A stretch of DNA of 64,000 bases from Rhodosporidiobolus odoratus (Eukaryota; Basidiomycota; Microbotryomycetes; Sporidiobolales; Sporidiobolaceae): the NCBI GenBank assembly GCA_034387635.1, contig JAOANU010000018.1, positions 310,001-374,000 on the forward strand, given 5' to 3'. The position numbers were made by a program, and so were the translations under genes. This document shows, one piece after another, positions 1 through 12,316 of the stretch (positions within the stretch are counted from its first letter, which is position 1; each line of letters starts with the position of its first letter). Under the pieces are notes generated by a model. That model was given only the letters and a program-made list of their open reading frames with translations, made no database searches and was not told the origin of the DNA.

Positions 1-77
1 AGTGAGTGATTACGCGCTCTTGTCCGGAACTTAGGACCCGAAGAGCCGAGGTCAGGTAGTGACGAGGAGGAGCGCAC

Positions 78-1066
<989 letters not shown>

Positions 1067-3717
1067 ATGGGATCAAGGCGGGACGAGGCTCTGCAGGTGT
1101 GTACACTCTCTCCTCTCGTAGCCCGCTTGCTGACATGTTGTTCCCCCCGCTTGCAGGTTGTAGACTCTTTCACCTCTTCGATCAGATCACAGCTGTCAGA
1201 CGCACTCGCGCAATCACACCAACATGCCGATCCTACCGGTCGACGACCCTCGTCAACCTCTCGGCTCGCGGATCGCCTCTCGCGAGTACTTGACCTGCCT
1301 CCTCCCTCAGCTTCTTCCTCCGCACCTCAAACCGCCCGACCTTCTGCCTCGAATCGCCTCTCGGTCGCTCGACCAGTCATAGGACGTCCTACATCCGAAG
1401 TACCCTTTTCAAACGCTGGATCGCACTCGAGCGTCCCGCTTGAATCCTCTTCTGCTGCTCAGCCTACCCCCGCAAATCCGTCGTCTTATCGCTCGTTCGC
1501 TGATTCCAGCCACCACGCACGCTCTTTAGCTGTACCGAACCTCGAGGACGCGGACGAGCTCCCCTCATACTCGCGCCGTGCCCCGATCCCTTCCTACCTC
1601 CTCTCCTCCCTTCCACCCAAACGCCTGCACAAGCTCACCTCGAAGTCAGGCAAGCTCGAGCTCGAAGTGAGAGCGAGAGGGAGGGAGCATGTCGTGCTCA
1701 TTCAGGAAATTCCGGATGCCGACACGAACCTGGAAGGACGGTTGAAGGTTGTATTGAAGGAACCAGAGGGGATCACGTATGTAAGGGTCAGGGTGAAGGG
1801 TATCATCAGGACTATGGTGATGCAGGTACGTCGACTTGTTCTTGGCGACATTGCTGAGCCTTGTCTTTTCCTCCCCGTCTTTCCTCTGTCTCTTTTTCAG
1901 GTAGACTCTCGTCGCGCCATCCGTCTGGCCGCACCAGCCAGTCCCCTCGCTTGCAGAGCTCAACACGTGCTGATCAACCTCTACTTCGTACTGCAGGCCC
2001 AGTCGTCTGGCCGTCAGCCCCTCACCGACGAGCTCGTCTTCCTCTCTTCCTCCAAAACCCTCTGGACTTCAACCCCCTCAAACGGTTCCGCGCCCGAACG
2101 ACTACCCGGCAACAAATCAACCGACCCTACCAAGCTGCATGGCACCTTCCTCTTCCCCTTTTCCTTGCCTGTACCAGGCAAGATAACCCATTTGCCTCCT
2201 TCTTCTGACCTTCTCGGGATCGGAGTCTCCGAAGGAGACCCATTACCTCGCCCCATCCGACCCCCTCCCAGCTTCATGCTCGACTCGAGGCCAACCACGG
2301 GCGGATTCGAAGCCAGTTGTCGATATTACCTCAAAGTCACTGTGGGTCGAAAAGGCCTCTTCAGACTGAATGAGCGGTTCATCGTCCCGATTGTGTTTGT
2401 GCCGAGGCAGCCTGCGCCTACTTATTCCCCTTTGAGGGAGTTGGCGTTGAGGGAGGGGAGAAGAGGGCCGACTAGTATGGAGGATCCGGAGGGGTGGACG
2501 GAGGAGGGCAAGTATGTTGTCAGGGAGAGTGTGAGGAGGGGGGCTTGGAAGACCAAGACGAGGTGGGTTGAGGTTGAGGGGAAAGTGGTCAAGGGCAAGG
2601 TGTCACGTGGGACGGGGGAGAAGGTCGAATTCGAGGTGCAGGTGTGTCTTGACTGTTCGCGCAGACTTTCGGTCTCGTGAAATGTGTGTGTATGCCTATT
2701 GACGCCGAATCCGCTCTGCAGATCCTCTCATCGAATCCAGAAGGAACAAGTCGCTTTTCTGCAAGCAGCGTAGCTGTGACTCTCGTGCAGCGAGTGACGG
2801 TTTCGGCCCAACAGCTCAGTACGTCACACCCCAATAAGACTCCTTGTGCTCAAGCCATCCTAGCTAACGAACGCTTACGCTCCTCGGCACACTCCTCCTC
2901 ACGCCTTGCTCCGCAGCTAACGCCGTCGACATCCCTGTGGCCCGAGCTACCTCGGTTCATGCTCTCGGTTCGTCAAAAGGCGAGAGCGTGCAGCTCAGCG
3001 GGCGCGACGGGAGTGAAACTGGGTGGAAGATTGGGTTTAGGGGGTCAATCGGCCTGGTGAGCTTGTCGCCCTTCTTTGCTTCCGTCAATCCGCCTACAGC
3101 CGACGACGCTCTCAAGCTAGTTTGGCATTGCTGACTGGGTTCTCTCGCTCTCTATGTTTACTTGCTACAGCCTCAAGCGGTCGGGTCCTCGTTCACCGTC
3201 CCCAACCTCGCCGTAACCTATCTGCTCTGCATAACCGTTTCGTGCGTCCCTTTCCTCCCTCTCCTTCCTATTGCTCTGCTCAAGCGCACCTTCTGACATC
3301 TCTCCATCTGCCTCCTCTCTTCTCAGCATCCCGACCTCGACCTTCACCCTCTCCACCTCGACCCCTCTCACCTCCCTCGCCCTCCACATCGAGATCGTCT
3401 CTTGCGCACCTCGCCCGCCGGCTCTGCTCCCTCCACCTCCGCCTGCCATGTCTACTCCACCTCCTCTTCCGGTCGCAGAGGCTTCTCAAGCGCCCTTCGT
3501 CCCGCATCTCCAGCCAGGGTCTCCCCCTCCCCCCTTATCACCAAGAAAAGACGAACTCGGCACCGCACCGTCGAGTCTCGCAGCTACACCGAGCTCTACA
3601 CCGGCTGTGGCGGTGGTGGATGAGGATGCGGAAAGAAATATGGAGGAAGAGTGGGGGATGCCGCCTAGTTATTTTGAGGTTGCTGAAGAGGGAAGTAGGA
3701 GCGGAAGAAGAGGTTAG
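1067..3717 (+). CDS. Arrestin-like (ART/alpha-arrestin type) trafficking adaptor
   Basis: Exons 1067-1096, 1157-1825, 1901-2641, 2722-2818, 2917-3056, 3171-3241, 3327-3717 give about 712 aa. Residues about 165-500 look like the arrestin N-domain: a basic, lysine-rich strand pair (GKLELEVRARG), the LKVVLKEPEG / VRVRVKGIIRT strands, LHGTFLFPFSLPVPG, then the end-of-domain block YYLKVTVGRKGLF. Exons 4-6 carry a second beta-rich region (ALGSSKGESVQLSG) like the C-domain. The C-terminus is Pro/Ser-rich and ends near MPPSYFEVAEE, a proline/PY-like segment (PPSY) of the kind that can recruit Rsp5-type ubiquitin ligases. Exon 3 may start at 1997 rather than 1901, since both acceptors keep frame. Family by strand pattern, medium-high confidence; cargo unknown. 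Confidence 0.75.
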
Positions 3718-4238
3718 GTAGCAGGTCGAAGGGAGGAGAGGATCGGGCCGCTGGCATGCAATTTGCCGAAAGACAGCGGATGAGGGAGAAGGAGCAGTTT
3801 TGTCTGTTCTGTTGCGTTCTTTCGTTTTCGTTTTCGTTTGTGGTGACTACCGTGTTGCCGTATCTTCTATACCCCATTCAACCGTAATCTATACGGTTGA
3901 ATGAAGACTGGGCAGGTAGCCCATTACAGAGGTAGAGGAAGCGTGATAAGCAGGCAGGGATGACACGGGGAAACATGGAAGAGAGCACTGCACACTTTGG
4001 TGCCCCGTTGTCACGCGCTCACATCCAAGCAGCCGTTAGAGCGGTTTGTATCGAAGCAGGGACAGGGAGACTCTGACGCCAGAAAGGACGGAAAGAAAGC
4101 GATTACTCTACATGGTCGCAGCTACATCTGATCTCAGATCTTCTCGGAGGACATCTGCAGGAAAGCAAGGGGAAGGTCAGCTCGAGCCGCAAGTGCTTGG
4201 AGAACGTGCTCAGAAAGACAGACGCACGTTGACCTGTG
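3718..4238. other. Convergent 3' intergenic region
   Basis: About 520 bp between two convergent genes. It holds both 3' untranslated ends and a perfect 11-bp hairpin (separate entry). No conserved coding frame was seen. Confidence 0.5.
3875..3903. repeat. Perfect 11-bp inverted repeat (hairpin) between convergent genes
   Basis: CATTCAACCGT at 3875-3885 is the exact reverse complement of 3893-3903, with a 7-nt loop (AATCTAT). It lies about 160 bp downstream of the arrestin-like stop codon and 335 bp from the opposing gene's nearest possible stop, so it could fold in either 3' untranslated region. No U-run follows, so it is not a bacterial-type terminator. Confidence 0.6.
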
Positions 4239-5052
4239 TTAACAGAGAGAAAGAGGGTGAGCAAAGTGCTGCAAGGACAGCAAGACAGAGCAACGCACCA
4301 TAGGGAAGTAGCTTTGCGGGTCATGCGGCACAACCTCCTTCGCTGCGAACCACTTGTACTTGGGCCCAGGAGGAGTAGGGGGGCGGAAACCGGTAGTTGA
4401 GACGGAGGTGTTGTTGGAGTAGAGGGCAGAGAGAGAAGGGGTCGGGGTGTCGGCGGTGACGGCGGTGGTGCTGGAGCCTTCGGCGGCGGTGACAGGAGGG
4501 AGACTGCAGACACAGGGGCTTTCGGTCAAAGGAGCCGGAGAGGGAGGGGCAATCGACACGCACGATTCAAAACCACCCTGAGCAATCAGGAGCTTGGCGA
4601 GCTCGTCCTGGGTGACGATCTCAGTTTTGGGGTAGTTGCGGCGGAAGTCGCGCTGCAAGGGGAGATGCAGGGTCAGTTGATGCACGAGACGAAGCGAATG
4701 TAAGTTGCAAGAGTCAGACTGGAAAAGGCTACGCTTACCTTGTAGTATGGGTTCTCGGCGACATCGCTCGCCTTGGAGGACGGGACGGTGAACTTCTCCG
4801 GGCGAGATGCAGGTTCAGGCTGACGGAAGCTGGCGACAAGAGGGTTACCGGAGGAGGATTCACTGGGGACAGAAAAGAAAAGTTAGCGAACGCGAGTAGC
4901 TGAAGGAAGAGGGAACCTTACGGGTTGACGACGGTAGCCCGGCGAACCTTGTCCCAGAAGGGGTTCTCGTCCCGGGTGTGGTACGCGAAGGGATCGCTGG
5001 TAAGTTTTTGCTGCTGGCGAAGGACGCGGGAGGCGCGAATGACGGTGCGCAT
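4239..5052 (-). CDS. Mitochondrial complex I accessory subunit, fungal 21.3 kDa (NUZM) type
   Basis: Exons 5052-4922, 4862-4739 and 4652 onward; about 205-222 aa. The first 15 residues (MRTVIRASRVLRQQQ) are arginine-rich without acids, as in a matrix-targeting sequence. Conserved-looking blocks are ENPFWDKVRRATVVNPESSSG, SRPEKFTVPSSKASD and NPYYKRDFRRNYPKT followed by VTQDELAKLL, which I recognise from the fungal 21.3 kDa complex I subunit. A Pro/Thr-rich stretch and GPKYKWFAAKE follow. The last residues are uncertain: after SYFPM the frame either reads to a stop at 4239 or splices at 4298 (donor GTGCGT) to one of several acceptors. A good acceptor lies just upstream of the start (5'-leader intron likely). 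Confidence 0.7.
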
Positions 5053-5659
5053 ATTGACGAGCTGCAAGCGACAGTAGGTCAGCATACCAAACACGCTTGC
5101 CGAGCACCCGAGCGTCTGTTCATTCGCTGTGTGTGAACGCATTCGGATGGGAGATGAGGGGAAGTCGATGATGAGGCAGAAGGAATGGCGGCCATTCGAG
5201 GGGAGCCATACGACAAGCAGACGCTTACTTGCGAGGTCCTTATAGATGGTGCGGTGCTCGCTAGGCTTGTCGAGAGCTGTCAAACGAGGAAATCTATATG
5301 GGAACCAACCATCGCTTTCGACTTGCACCTATTTCCTATCTCGTCTGGTACGGCCCCGCTAGGCTCGGCTGACTCCCGCCGCATCCAACAGGAAGCCGTA
5401 CGGCGCTTCCGCCGAGCGCCTCTTGTCATGACGCCGGGATCCACCACTTTTCCCCATTCTTTGTTATTCCTCTGGGTTCTCTGGCACTGTCTCGCCAGAC
5501 TTCCGACGAGCCACCGAGTGGCGCTCTCCTGGTCGTGAAGCCTCACACGCAAGCTAGGCAAGTTATAGCTTGGAAGCACACCGGTTCCGACTTTTCTCTG
5601 GTGTGTCCGATGTGATTTGCAGGGCCTGCCGCGACACTTCGTATTCTCGAGCTTGCACG
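5053..5659. other. Spacer: leader of complex I subunit and 3' end of START-like gene
   Basis: About 600 bp between two minus-strand genes. A minus-strand acceptor just before 5052 and a donor-like GTAAGC near 5226 suggest a 5'-untranslated intron, because joining them does not keep the reading frame. Nothing else is supported. Confidence 0.4.
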
Positions 5660-8167
5660 CTACGCCGGCGAGTGTGCCGTCGGTGACAGAGGCGCCCATC
5701 TACTGCCCATAGAGAACGGCCCGTTCGAGTTCAGCGAGGCCGGCTCACCACCCCTCGACGCCTTCCTCCTCAGAGCCCCTCCTCCCCCCAGAGCGGCTGC
5801 CGACGCAAGGGACGATCGACGGCCCCACGTCGAAGCCATCGCCGCCGCCGCCGCGCCTGCTCTGCCCTTTGCTGCTTCCCGTTCCTTAGCCGCCGCCAGC
5901 TCATTGATGACCAAACGAGCTCCCTTCAAGCACATCTCAGCCCGCTCATCCCCTTCCCTTCCACATTCCAACAGCTGCTCGACCGAGTCGCAGAACGACG
6001 AGTTGTCGTCAAAGGCGGCTTGAGCGGCTTGGGCGAGGGCGTCTCCCATGCCGCGCATTCGAGAGAGGGGGAGGACGGCGGTGTCGTGGCTGGGTCGACA
6101 GATGGTGACGATGACGGGCAAGAGAGGCTGAACTGCAGAGAGTGAGATGGAAACGGTGCAACCCCCAGTAGGTCCTGGAAGAAGCGCCGGATCATGGCGA
6201 GAGGTAGAATCGTCGCCTTCAATGGGCGAGAAGACGGATCCTGCCGAGCCTTTCCGCCCGGTGTGGTTGTCCGCCTCTGCTCCCGGCTTCATCGAGAGGG
6301 AGATGCGAGTCTTCCACTGCCCCGACCCGCTCCCTCCTAGTTCCTCGTCTTCCCGGTCAAGCCGCAACCGTTCCTTCTCGGTGCCTCGAGGCGGAACATC
6401 GTAGTCGATCAACCAGCCCGAGGGCTCGACGTGCTGAATCTCAAGGTCGAGTCGACCCTTCGAGAACGCCGTGCCATGAAACCGGATCTTGATCGCCTGT
6501 TCTTGTTCGGGCTGCTCCTCCGTGCGGGCGAAGACCACGCGATACTTGCCGGCGGAGGGATCGTAGCACTCTTCGCGCACGCTGACGCTTGGAGATCGAA
6601 GGATGTGGGGGGCAAAACCGTGGGTGGACAGGAACCGGCCAATCGTGGCGATAGCGAGGGGGAGGTGGACGCTGAGTTGGTTGACGACGGTCTGAGGGAG
6701 GTTGTAGCCGGGAGAAGCTCGAACGACCATGCTGACAGCGAGACCGGGTCCTGGGGGAAGCGGCTGTGCGAGAGATCCTCGTTTTGGAGGAGGTAAAGGA
6801 GGAGGAGCGTGAAAGGGGAGAGAAAGATACGAGGCTGATTGAGGTGAGAGCGAATGGCTGGTGCCTGTTGTGGAGGATAGCGTGTGAAGGAGAGGCGGGG
6901 GTTGCGGTAGGGAGAGACCTCGTTGCGGATTACCTTCCCCAGGTACGGAGGGCAGAGGAGGAAGCGGGACTGTTGCGAGAAGGCCGCTCGCGCTTCCGTG
7001 CAGAGCCGATGCGGTGGAGCGAGTGCGACGATGCGCCGGGCGAGACGGAGGGGAAGTCGGAACGGGCACCTCGGGAAGGGTTTGTTCGAAGTCGGGGGCT
7101 CGCGGCAAGGAGCGCAGCGCGAAGCCGTTCAGTGTGATCTGTGTGCGTCTACTGCTTCTGGGGACGAGCGAGTCTTCCACCGAGGTGCTTGCCACATAGA
7201 TGACATTCGCTTTGTCTGGTCGACTGTCAGCGGTGCAACTGGTTACGACCGTCGCATCACGATCGGAAACGAGCGAGCCGCGAATGTTGAGGTGATAGAG
7301 ACTGCGGTGGTGAACAAGTTCGTATTAGGGTGAACTCCTAACGATGCAGCAGTGAAAGGGAGAAAGACGCACGAATCGCGAGCATCGAGGTGTTCAACCA
7401 CGAAGGAGCGAGAGGCATCGAAGCGCGGGTCCCAGACTGAGCGAGCTCCTATGGACGCGATAGTTGCGCTATGCGCCTTTTCAGCCAAGAACCACGCGGA
7501 GGACGGCACAGACGTAGCAACCAGAAAATCATGAGAGAGATGGCACTCACGCTACGTCTTCCACGTTCCAGCTGCCTTCTATCCATCCTTCGCCCCTGAA
7601 GTATGGCAAAGCCTCGTTCGCCCTCGTCCCCCTGCTTGCCGGTCCAGCCCCTCTGGGTGTCACTTGGCCCGATCCAAAGACGGACAACGTCGGGGAAAGA
7701 ACGCTCGTCCCAGCGCTCGTGTGCACGCTTTGTGTTCGCTCGGCTGCAGGTGGTCTCGAGACTGGGGCCAGCGGGTCTTGGGAAAAAGAGTGGAAGATTC
7801 GAACGCCAGAAGTAGTCGTTTGGTGAGTCCAGCCGTGCGATTCGAGGTTGGCGATGATGCCCTGCAGAGCAAGATGTAAGTGGGAAGGCATGTCCATAGC
7901 TAGGATACTCCGTACCTGCCCTCGTTCGGTCTCTGCGTTGTCCTGCTCGTCCTCCCCACTTCGTCTCGGCTCATCAACTTGGTCCGCGAGCCGCTGTAGT
8001 AGCTCGAGCGCTTCATTTACCTCCCGTGCATGACGATGTGTCCGCTCCGATAGTCGTCCGCGTGCTGTTCGAGTATCAACTGTCGCGAGAGGCGGAGTTG
8101 ATGAGGTTGAAGCAGGTGGAAACGAGAAAGGGTGGGCTAGCTGCTGATTGTACGAGGCTGCTAGCAT
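5660..8167 (-). CDS. START-like lipid-binding domain protein
   Basis: Exons 8167-7916, 7861-7551, 7468-7343, 7301-5660 give 776 aa. Residues about 20-400 look like a START/Bet v1-type ligand-binding fold: helix HREVNEALELLQRLA-like, then EGWIEGSWNVEDVA, ARSVWDPRFDAS followed by VVEHLDARDSC, then DLYHLNIRG-like strand LYHLNIRGSLVS, VTSCTADSRPDKANV, a final long helix (LPQTVVNQLSVHLPLAIATIG). The remainder is a beta-rich segment (RLDLEIQHVEPSGWLIDYDVPP) and low-complexity tail. Likely a soluble or peripheral lipid carrier/sensor; ligand unknown. The third intron is only 41 nt (7342-7302); it is needed to bring the frame to LYHLNIRG. A 54-nt intron inside the first half keeps frame either way. 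Confidence 0.6.
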
Positions 8168-8398
8168 ACAGGTCAGGTAGTTGCCGGGATGAGTAAGCGA
8201 AGGCAGTGTGACGATCGACCGGAAGGCGGACAAGCACAAGGACCAAAAGCGAGCGGCCGAACAAGTCGAGCGATAGCTTTCAAGCCGTAGAGCTTATTCC
8301 TTGGCTAACCCAGACGGATGGCAGAATGCGAATGCAAATGCATAACGATGTAGAGCAAAGAAATGAATCACCATATTCAGCGACTACATGAGATGGTT

Positions 8399-10009
8399 TT
8401 ACTCTTCGTCACTCTCGTCCTCCTCCTCCTGCTGTTCCAGGAACTCGACAAGCGGCCTAGCCTTCTCCCTCAAGACTTCTCTGCCCTGTGGCTTGCTTCC
8501 CTTGTTGTACCAGAACGAGAGCGGTCCGGATGAAACGACATCTTCCGAGACGAGCGTCTTGAGGATCCGAAGGAAACCGGGCTGGACCTTCGGGTTCTCA
8601 TGGACGTACACCTGGATGGTGTTGCTGCAAGTGGTGGAGAGCGGAGTAAGTACAAGCCCGTCCGCGGCCAGGAAAGGAGTCAAGAAGAAGCGTACATAAG
8701 CGATACCTCGCAGACGGCCTTCTGGGCGAACGCCTCGAGGACAGGAGCATAGTCCTTGACCTGCTTGACCGTGCTATCAACAACATTGGCTCCTTCAGCG
8801 TTGAGGTCGAGGCGCGAGACGAGCGCGAGGAAGACGAGGGACACAAAGTCGCTGTCGGAAATGACGGAAGGAATGGAGCGCGCGGCAATAGGCTCGAGGA
8901 CGCTGAGAACCTACGGAGGAGAGACGTGTCAATATCGAAAGGAAGTAAGCACGAACGCAAGCAACACACCTCATCGGCGTCAGCTCCATCAGCCAAGGCT
9001 GTTTTCGCCCGCTTCGTCACCTCGTCTCGCACTCCAGCAGTCTTGGTCTTGAGGAACCAATCGGCAACGGTGCCGAGTCCAGCAGCGCGAAGAGAGCCCG
9101 TGACGTCTGCGGCAGCGCGCTTTCCCGGACAGAAGAAACCGTCGAGGTCGGCAAGGCCGGCTTTGCGGAATGCGACAAACATGGGTTCGAAGGATTCGCC
9201 AGTCTGCTTGTATGCAGAGAGGAAGGAAAGGAGGAAAGTCTGGGCGGTGCCTGTCAGAGAAGAAAGTCAGATTCCGCTCTACGGTAGCGCGCAAGGGGAA
9301 ACCGAGCGTACCTTCCTTCACAAGGTGCACACTCCTGACAGCACTCAGTACGCTGGCAGGTACTTGCCCAGTCTGGAAGAACAGGACGAGGGCGCCTGCG
9401 AGGCGCTGCTGCTCGGTGGCAGTAAGCCGGCCAACGTAGCCGAGAATTTGTGGGAGGGAGGTCTCCTCAAAATCGTGTTGAAGGTATTTGTAGCTGTATA
9501 GTCATTTGACGTCAGACAGGCATACCTGGACGACTCTATGCGGGCGGAAGAGCGTACCGGCGCATGAGGCGTTCGAACACGCCCACAGCCTTCCTCATCT
9601 CTTTCATGTCAAGCTTGTCCGACTCACCGCCGACAGAGACAATGCTGAATGAGCAGCGGCCGATACGGTTGTCGTCGATGTTACCGCCGGGCGAGAGAAT
9701 GGCGCCAACGAGGAGGATCTCTGCGTGTCGCATGGGCGATAAGTACTCATCTTGCGAAGCAAATGCGAGATGGAAAGGCAGCGCACGGAAAAGTTGCTCT
9801 TCATATTTGCGATAATCGAGTTGCGAGCCGAGCGAGTCGAGCTTGTTTGAGATTGCGTCGTAATCGTTGGGAGGGGACGACGAGAGGTGTTTCACGAGGG
9901 CGTCGCGGAAAACGAGAGGTTCAAACTTGGCGGAGGCTTTTGCCTGGCCCTTCCTGCAATCACACAGCGCAGCAAGGGCGACGGAGTCAGTATCGGCGCC
10001 TGTCCCCAT
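8399..10009 (-). CDS. eIF5-mimic protein (BZW/5MP), W2-domain translation regulator
   Basis: Exons 10009-9558, 9493-9312, 9250-8970, 8910-8696, 8624-8399 give 451 aa, near the 420-aa family size. Recognisable blocks: KFEPLVFRDALVKHL, a SLGSQLDYRKYEEQLF helix, AILLVGAILSPGG-like, ERLMRRYKYLQHDFE, MFVAFRKAGLADL, and a C-terminal W2/eIF5C HEAT domain with LSFWYNKGSKPQGRE and the acidic end EEEDESDEE that binds eIF2beta/eIF1A in relatives. It competes with eIF5 and tunes start-codon stringency. The first ~17 residues are uncertain: a clear acceptor (TTGCAG) precedes RKGQAKASAKFEP, so the true start may be in an upstream exon rather than the ATG at 10009. Confidence 0.88.
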
Positions 10010-10847
10010 ATCGTTGCAACAAGGAGAGCGAGGAATCTGCAGGACGAGGAGTCAGCGAAAAGAAAAAATCGGTGGAAGACAGAGAACTCACCGAATTGTC
10101 TCAGCAGCGGGCAGCGGGCAGCGGGCAAGTCGCGACAGATCAGGCTTGCTGCACCCCATGCGCAGCCGTGTCCCGTGTCCACAGCCACGCTGCATCGCTA
10201 TCGCCAACTTCGAGCCGTCTCCTCCCCACCTGCAAGCTCGCCCTTTTCTATCCGGTGCCCAGGCTTGGCCGGGCCATACACCAGACTCGTTCAAGTACAC
10301 ATACGTACCTTTGCTTTATATGTAAGCCTGGTTTCTGACCTGGAGGGAGCTGAGGGGTGGGGGCAAAAGACTGGGTGACCACAAACAGCGAATCAGCTTC
10401 GGCAGGACCACAGAGGGTATAGCGAACGGCGAACCATGCAAAGGCTAGAGGTCGAAGGGTTTACGTCGAGTAGATGTGGGAGAAGCGGACGAGGTGGGAG
10501 GACGAGCGAATACAGATAACGACTAAGCGAGTGTATTGACCTTATGTTTGGTCTTTGATTAGCCCAACAATGTCAAGCAACAGTGCAGCGTGCGATATTC
10601 CACTGGGGCCGACATATGACCGACTGTGAAGTTCCGTCCTCATAGGCTGCCTGTATGTCCGGAGTGAACAGAGCAGAGCAAGAGAAAAGCATATTGAGAA
10701 GGTTGCGTTCGTTTTCTGCCGGAGCTGCAGCACCGAATATTCAGAGCTTTCTCAACAGCGCCCGTGGCATGTCCATCACGACGAGAGTCTAGAATGCTTT
10801 GCCATACAATGCTGCAGGGTGGAAATAATCTAGGGAGAAAAGATTGT
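10010..10847. other. Spacer with leader of BZW gene and 3' end of phosphatase gene
   Basis: About 840 bp. Near 10103-10126 a 7-nt unit (GCAGCGG) occurs three times. A minus-strand donor/acceptor pair (GTGAGTT near 10092, CCTGCAG near 10039) suggests an intron in the BZW leader or a missing first coding exon. No other gene was recognised. Confidence 0.35.
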
Positions 10848-12108
10848 CTAGGATGAAGGCGTGGTTCCCTCTTCATCCTCCTCCTCAAGCGTCTTGATTC
10901 GCAGAACTATACCATCGGGGCTCGCAGAAACGACCTCCACGCTGCGGAGGCAGAGCGGATCAGTCTGCGTCAAAGGGTAGGAAATTAGAGGGAAGAAACG
11001 CACCGGGTCAAGTCCACCGTCTTGACCGTCGCCTCGAACGTTCGCACCTTGGCAATAGGTTGCCCCGTGCAGACGGCAAGCGTTTTGCAGCCTGCGGCGA
11101 GACCGGATTTGAGGCCCGATGGTGCGTCTTCGACTACGAGGATATCCGAAGGCTCGAAGTCGGCGCCGGCGAGCTTGCGGATTTCTACAATAGCAATCTT
11201 GCGTCAGTAGGCGAAAAATCCAGGATTATCCGGTAAGCCGTACCGTCCATGCCCTTCAGGTAAGGATCCGGGTTGGGCTTTCCGTTCTTGACATCGTCGG
11301 CGGTGATCAAGAAGGGCAACGCAGGAGGTTCGGCACCGATCTCGCCAGTCTTCAGCGCAGAGTTGGCATACGTTCGTGTGGCTGCGTACGACGAGACACG
11401 TCAACTCCAGGCTAACAAGACGAATCAGGTGAAGGACAGGCGGACCGGAGGTGCAGATACCCCATCGAGCATTCCCCGCGCGGAGGCCATCAAGGACTTC
11501 CTTGGCTCCGGGTAGCCTCTCGATACCCTTCCCTCCAGCCTCGTGCATAAGACGACCGTTCTCCGCAATCAGCCACTCGAGCTTCTGCACGCTTGCGAGC
11601 AGATCCGCCTCGCTCAGCTCAGTCCCCGGAACAGGGACTTTCTGGAAGCGGCGTAGGTTGTCTTGCGTGCGGACACCTGTATGAGCAAGAGAATCAGCGC
11701 GATGAGGTCGGAGGGCAGAAAAGTGTGAAAGAGGACGTACCGTGAGAATGCTGGAAGAATTCGCTCGGCTCGATCCCTTGCTCCGCGCACCAGTCACCCA
11801 TGGTCTTCTCCACCTGTGTGTACAGGCCAGGGTGGACAAAAGGAGAGGAGGTCAGCGTTGAGAGAGCGGGAGAGGACCGGTGAAAAGTGCAGGAGAACAG
11901 GAAAAGCGAGCCTGACGGCAGCGAAAAAGGTATGAAGCGATATTGGGGACGTACGGCGGGTGTCGAGTCCACGAGGGTACCGTCCCTGTACAGCACGACA
12001 AGGCGCGCGCATTGAAAGACTGAGCCGGTAGAGGTGGAGCGAGTGGGCATTGGGCGGATGAACGTACATGTCGAACAAGATGCCTTTAACGGTGAGCTCT
12101 ACGGGCAT
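10848..12108 (-). CDS. HAD-superfamily sugar/polyol phosphatase (GPP/DOG type)
   Basis: Exons 12108-12068, 11985-11955 (31 nt), 11813-11741, 11676-11446, 11381-11244, 11184-11004, 10941-10848 give 262 aa, close to yeast glycerol-3-phosphatase and 2-deoxyglucose-6-phosphatase (about 250). HAD motif I is FDMDGTLVDST, assembled across the first intron; motif II is ICTSATRTYANSAL; the motif III region is GKPNPDPYLKGMD; motif IV is VVEDAPSGLKSGLAAG. Expected Mg-dependent hydrolysis of a small phosphate ester, for example glycerol-3-phosphate in osmoadaptation; the exact substrate cannot be read from sequence. The intron after ICTS uses a weak donor (GTCCGC). It diverges from the sphingoid phosphatase gene 208 bp away. 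Confidence 0.9.
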
Positions 12109-12316
12109 ACTGGCGTGATCACTATCGAGGACGGTGTGGTACGAGGGAGAACAAGGTCAAAATAAAATCCGACATCGGAGGAGAGGTTGATCAGCTTTCG
12201 GGATTTATCACAGCCCGCATCACAGCTCTTCCAAGGCTGAAAGTTAGCTGTACGCAGCAGAAGCGTGCTAGTTAGGTGTCGCCAATCAACCGGCTCTCCC
12301 TCGCCGCGAAGTCACC
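12109..12316. promoter_or_regulatory. Divergent promoter region, HAD phosphatase / sphingoid phosphatase
   Basis: Only 208 bp separate the two start codons, so the core promoters must be close or overlapping. No defined motif was recognised. Confidence 0.4.

Noticed and set aside
1..76. A third HEM2 exon beginning at an AG near 32-46
   Set aside because: None of the acceptors in this stretch gives the expected residues after YGPFR, and one frame hits a stop at once; the intron more likely ends outside the window.
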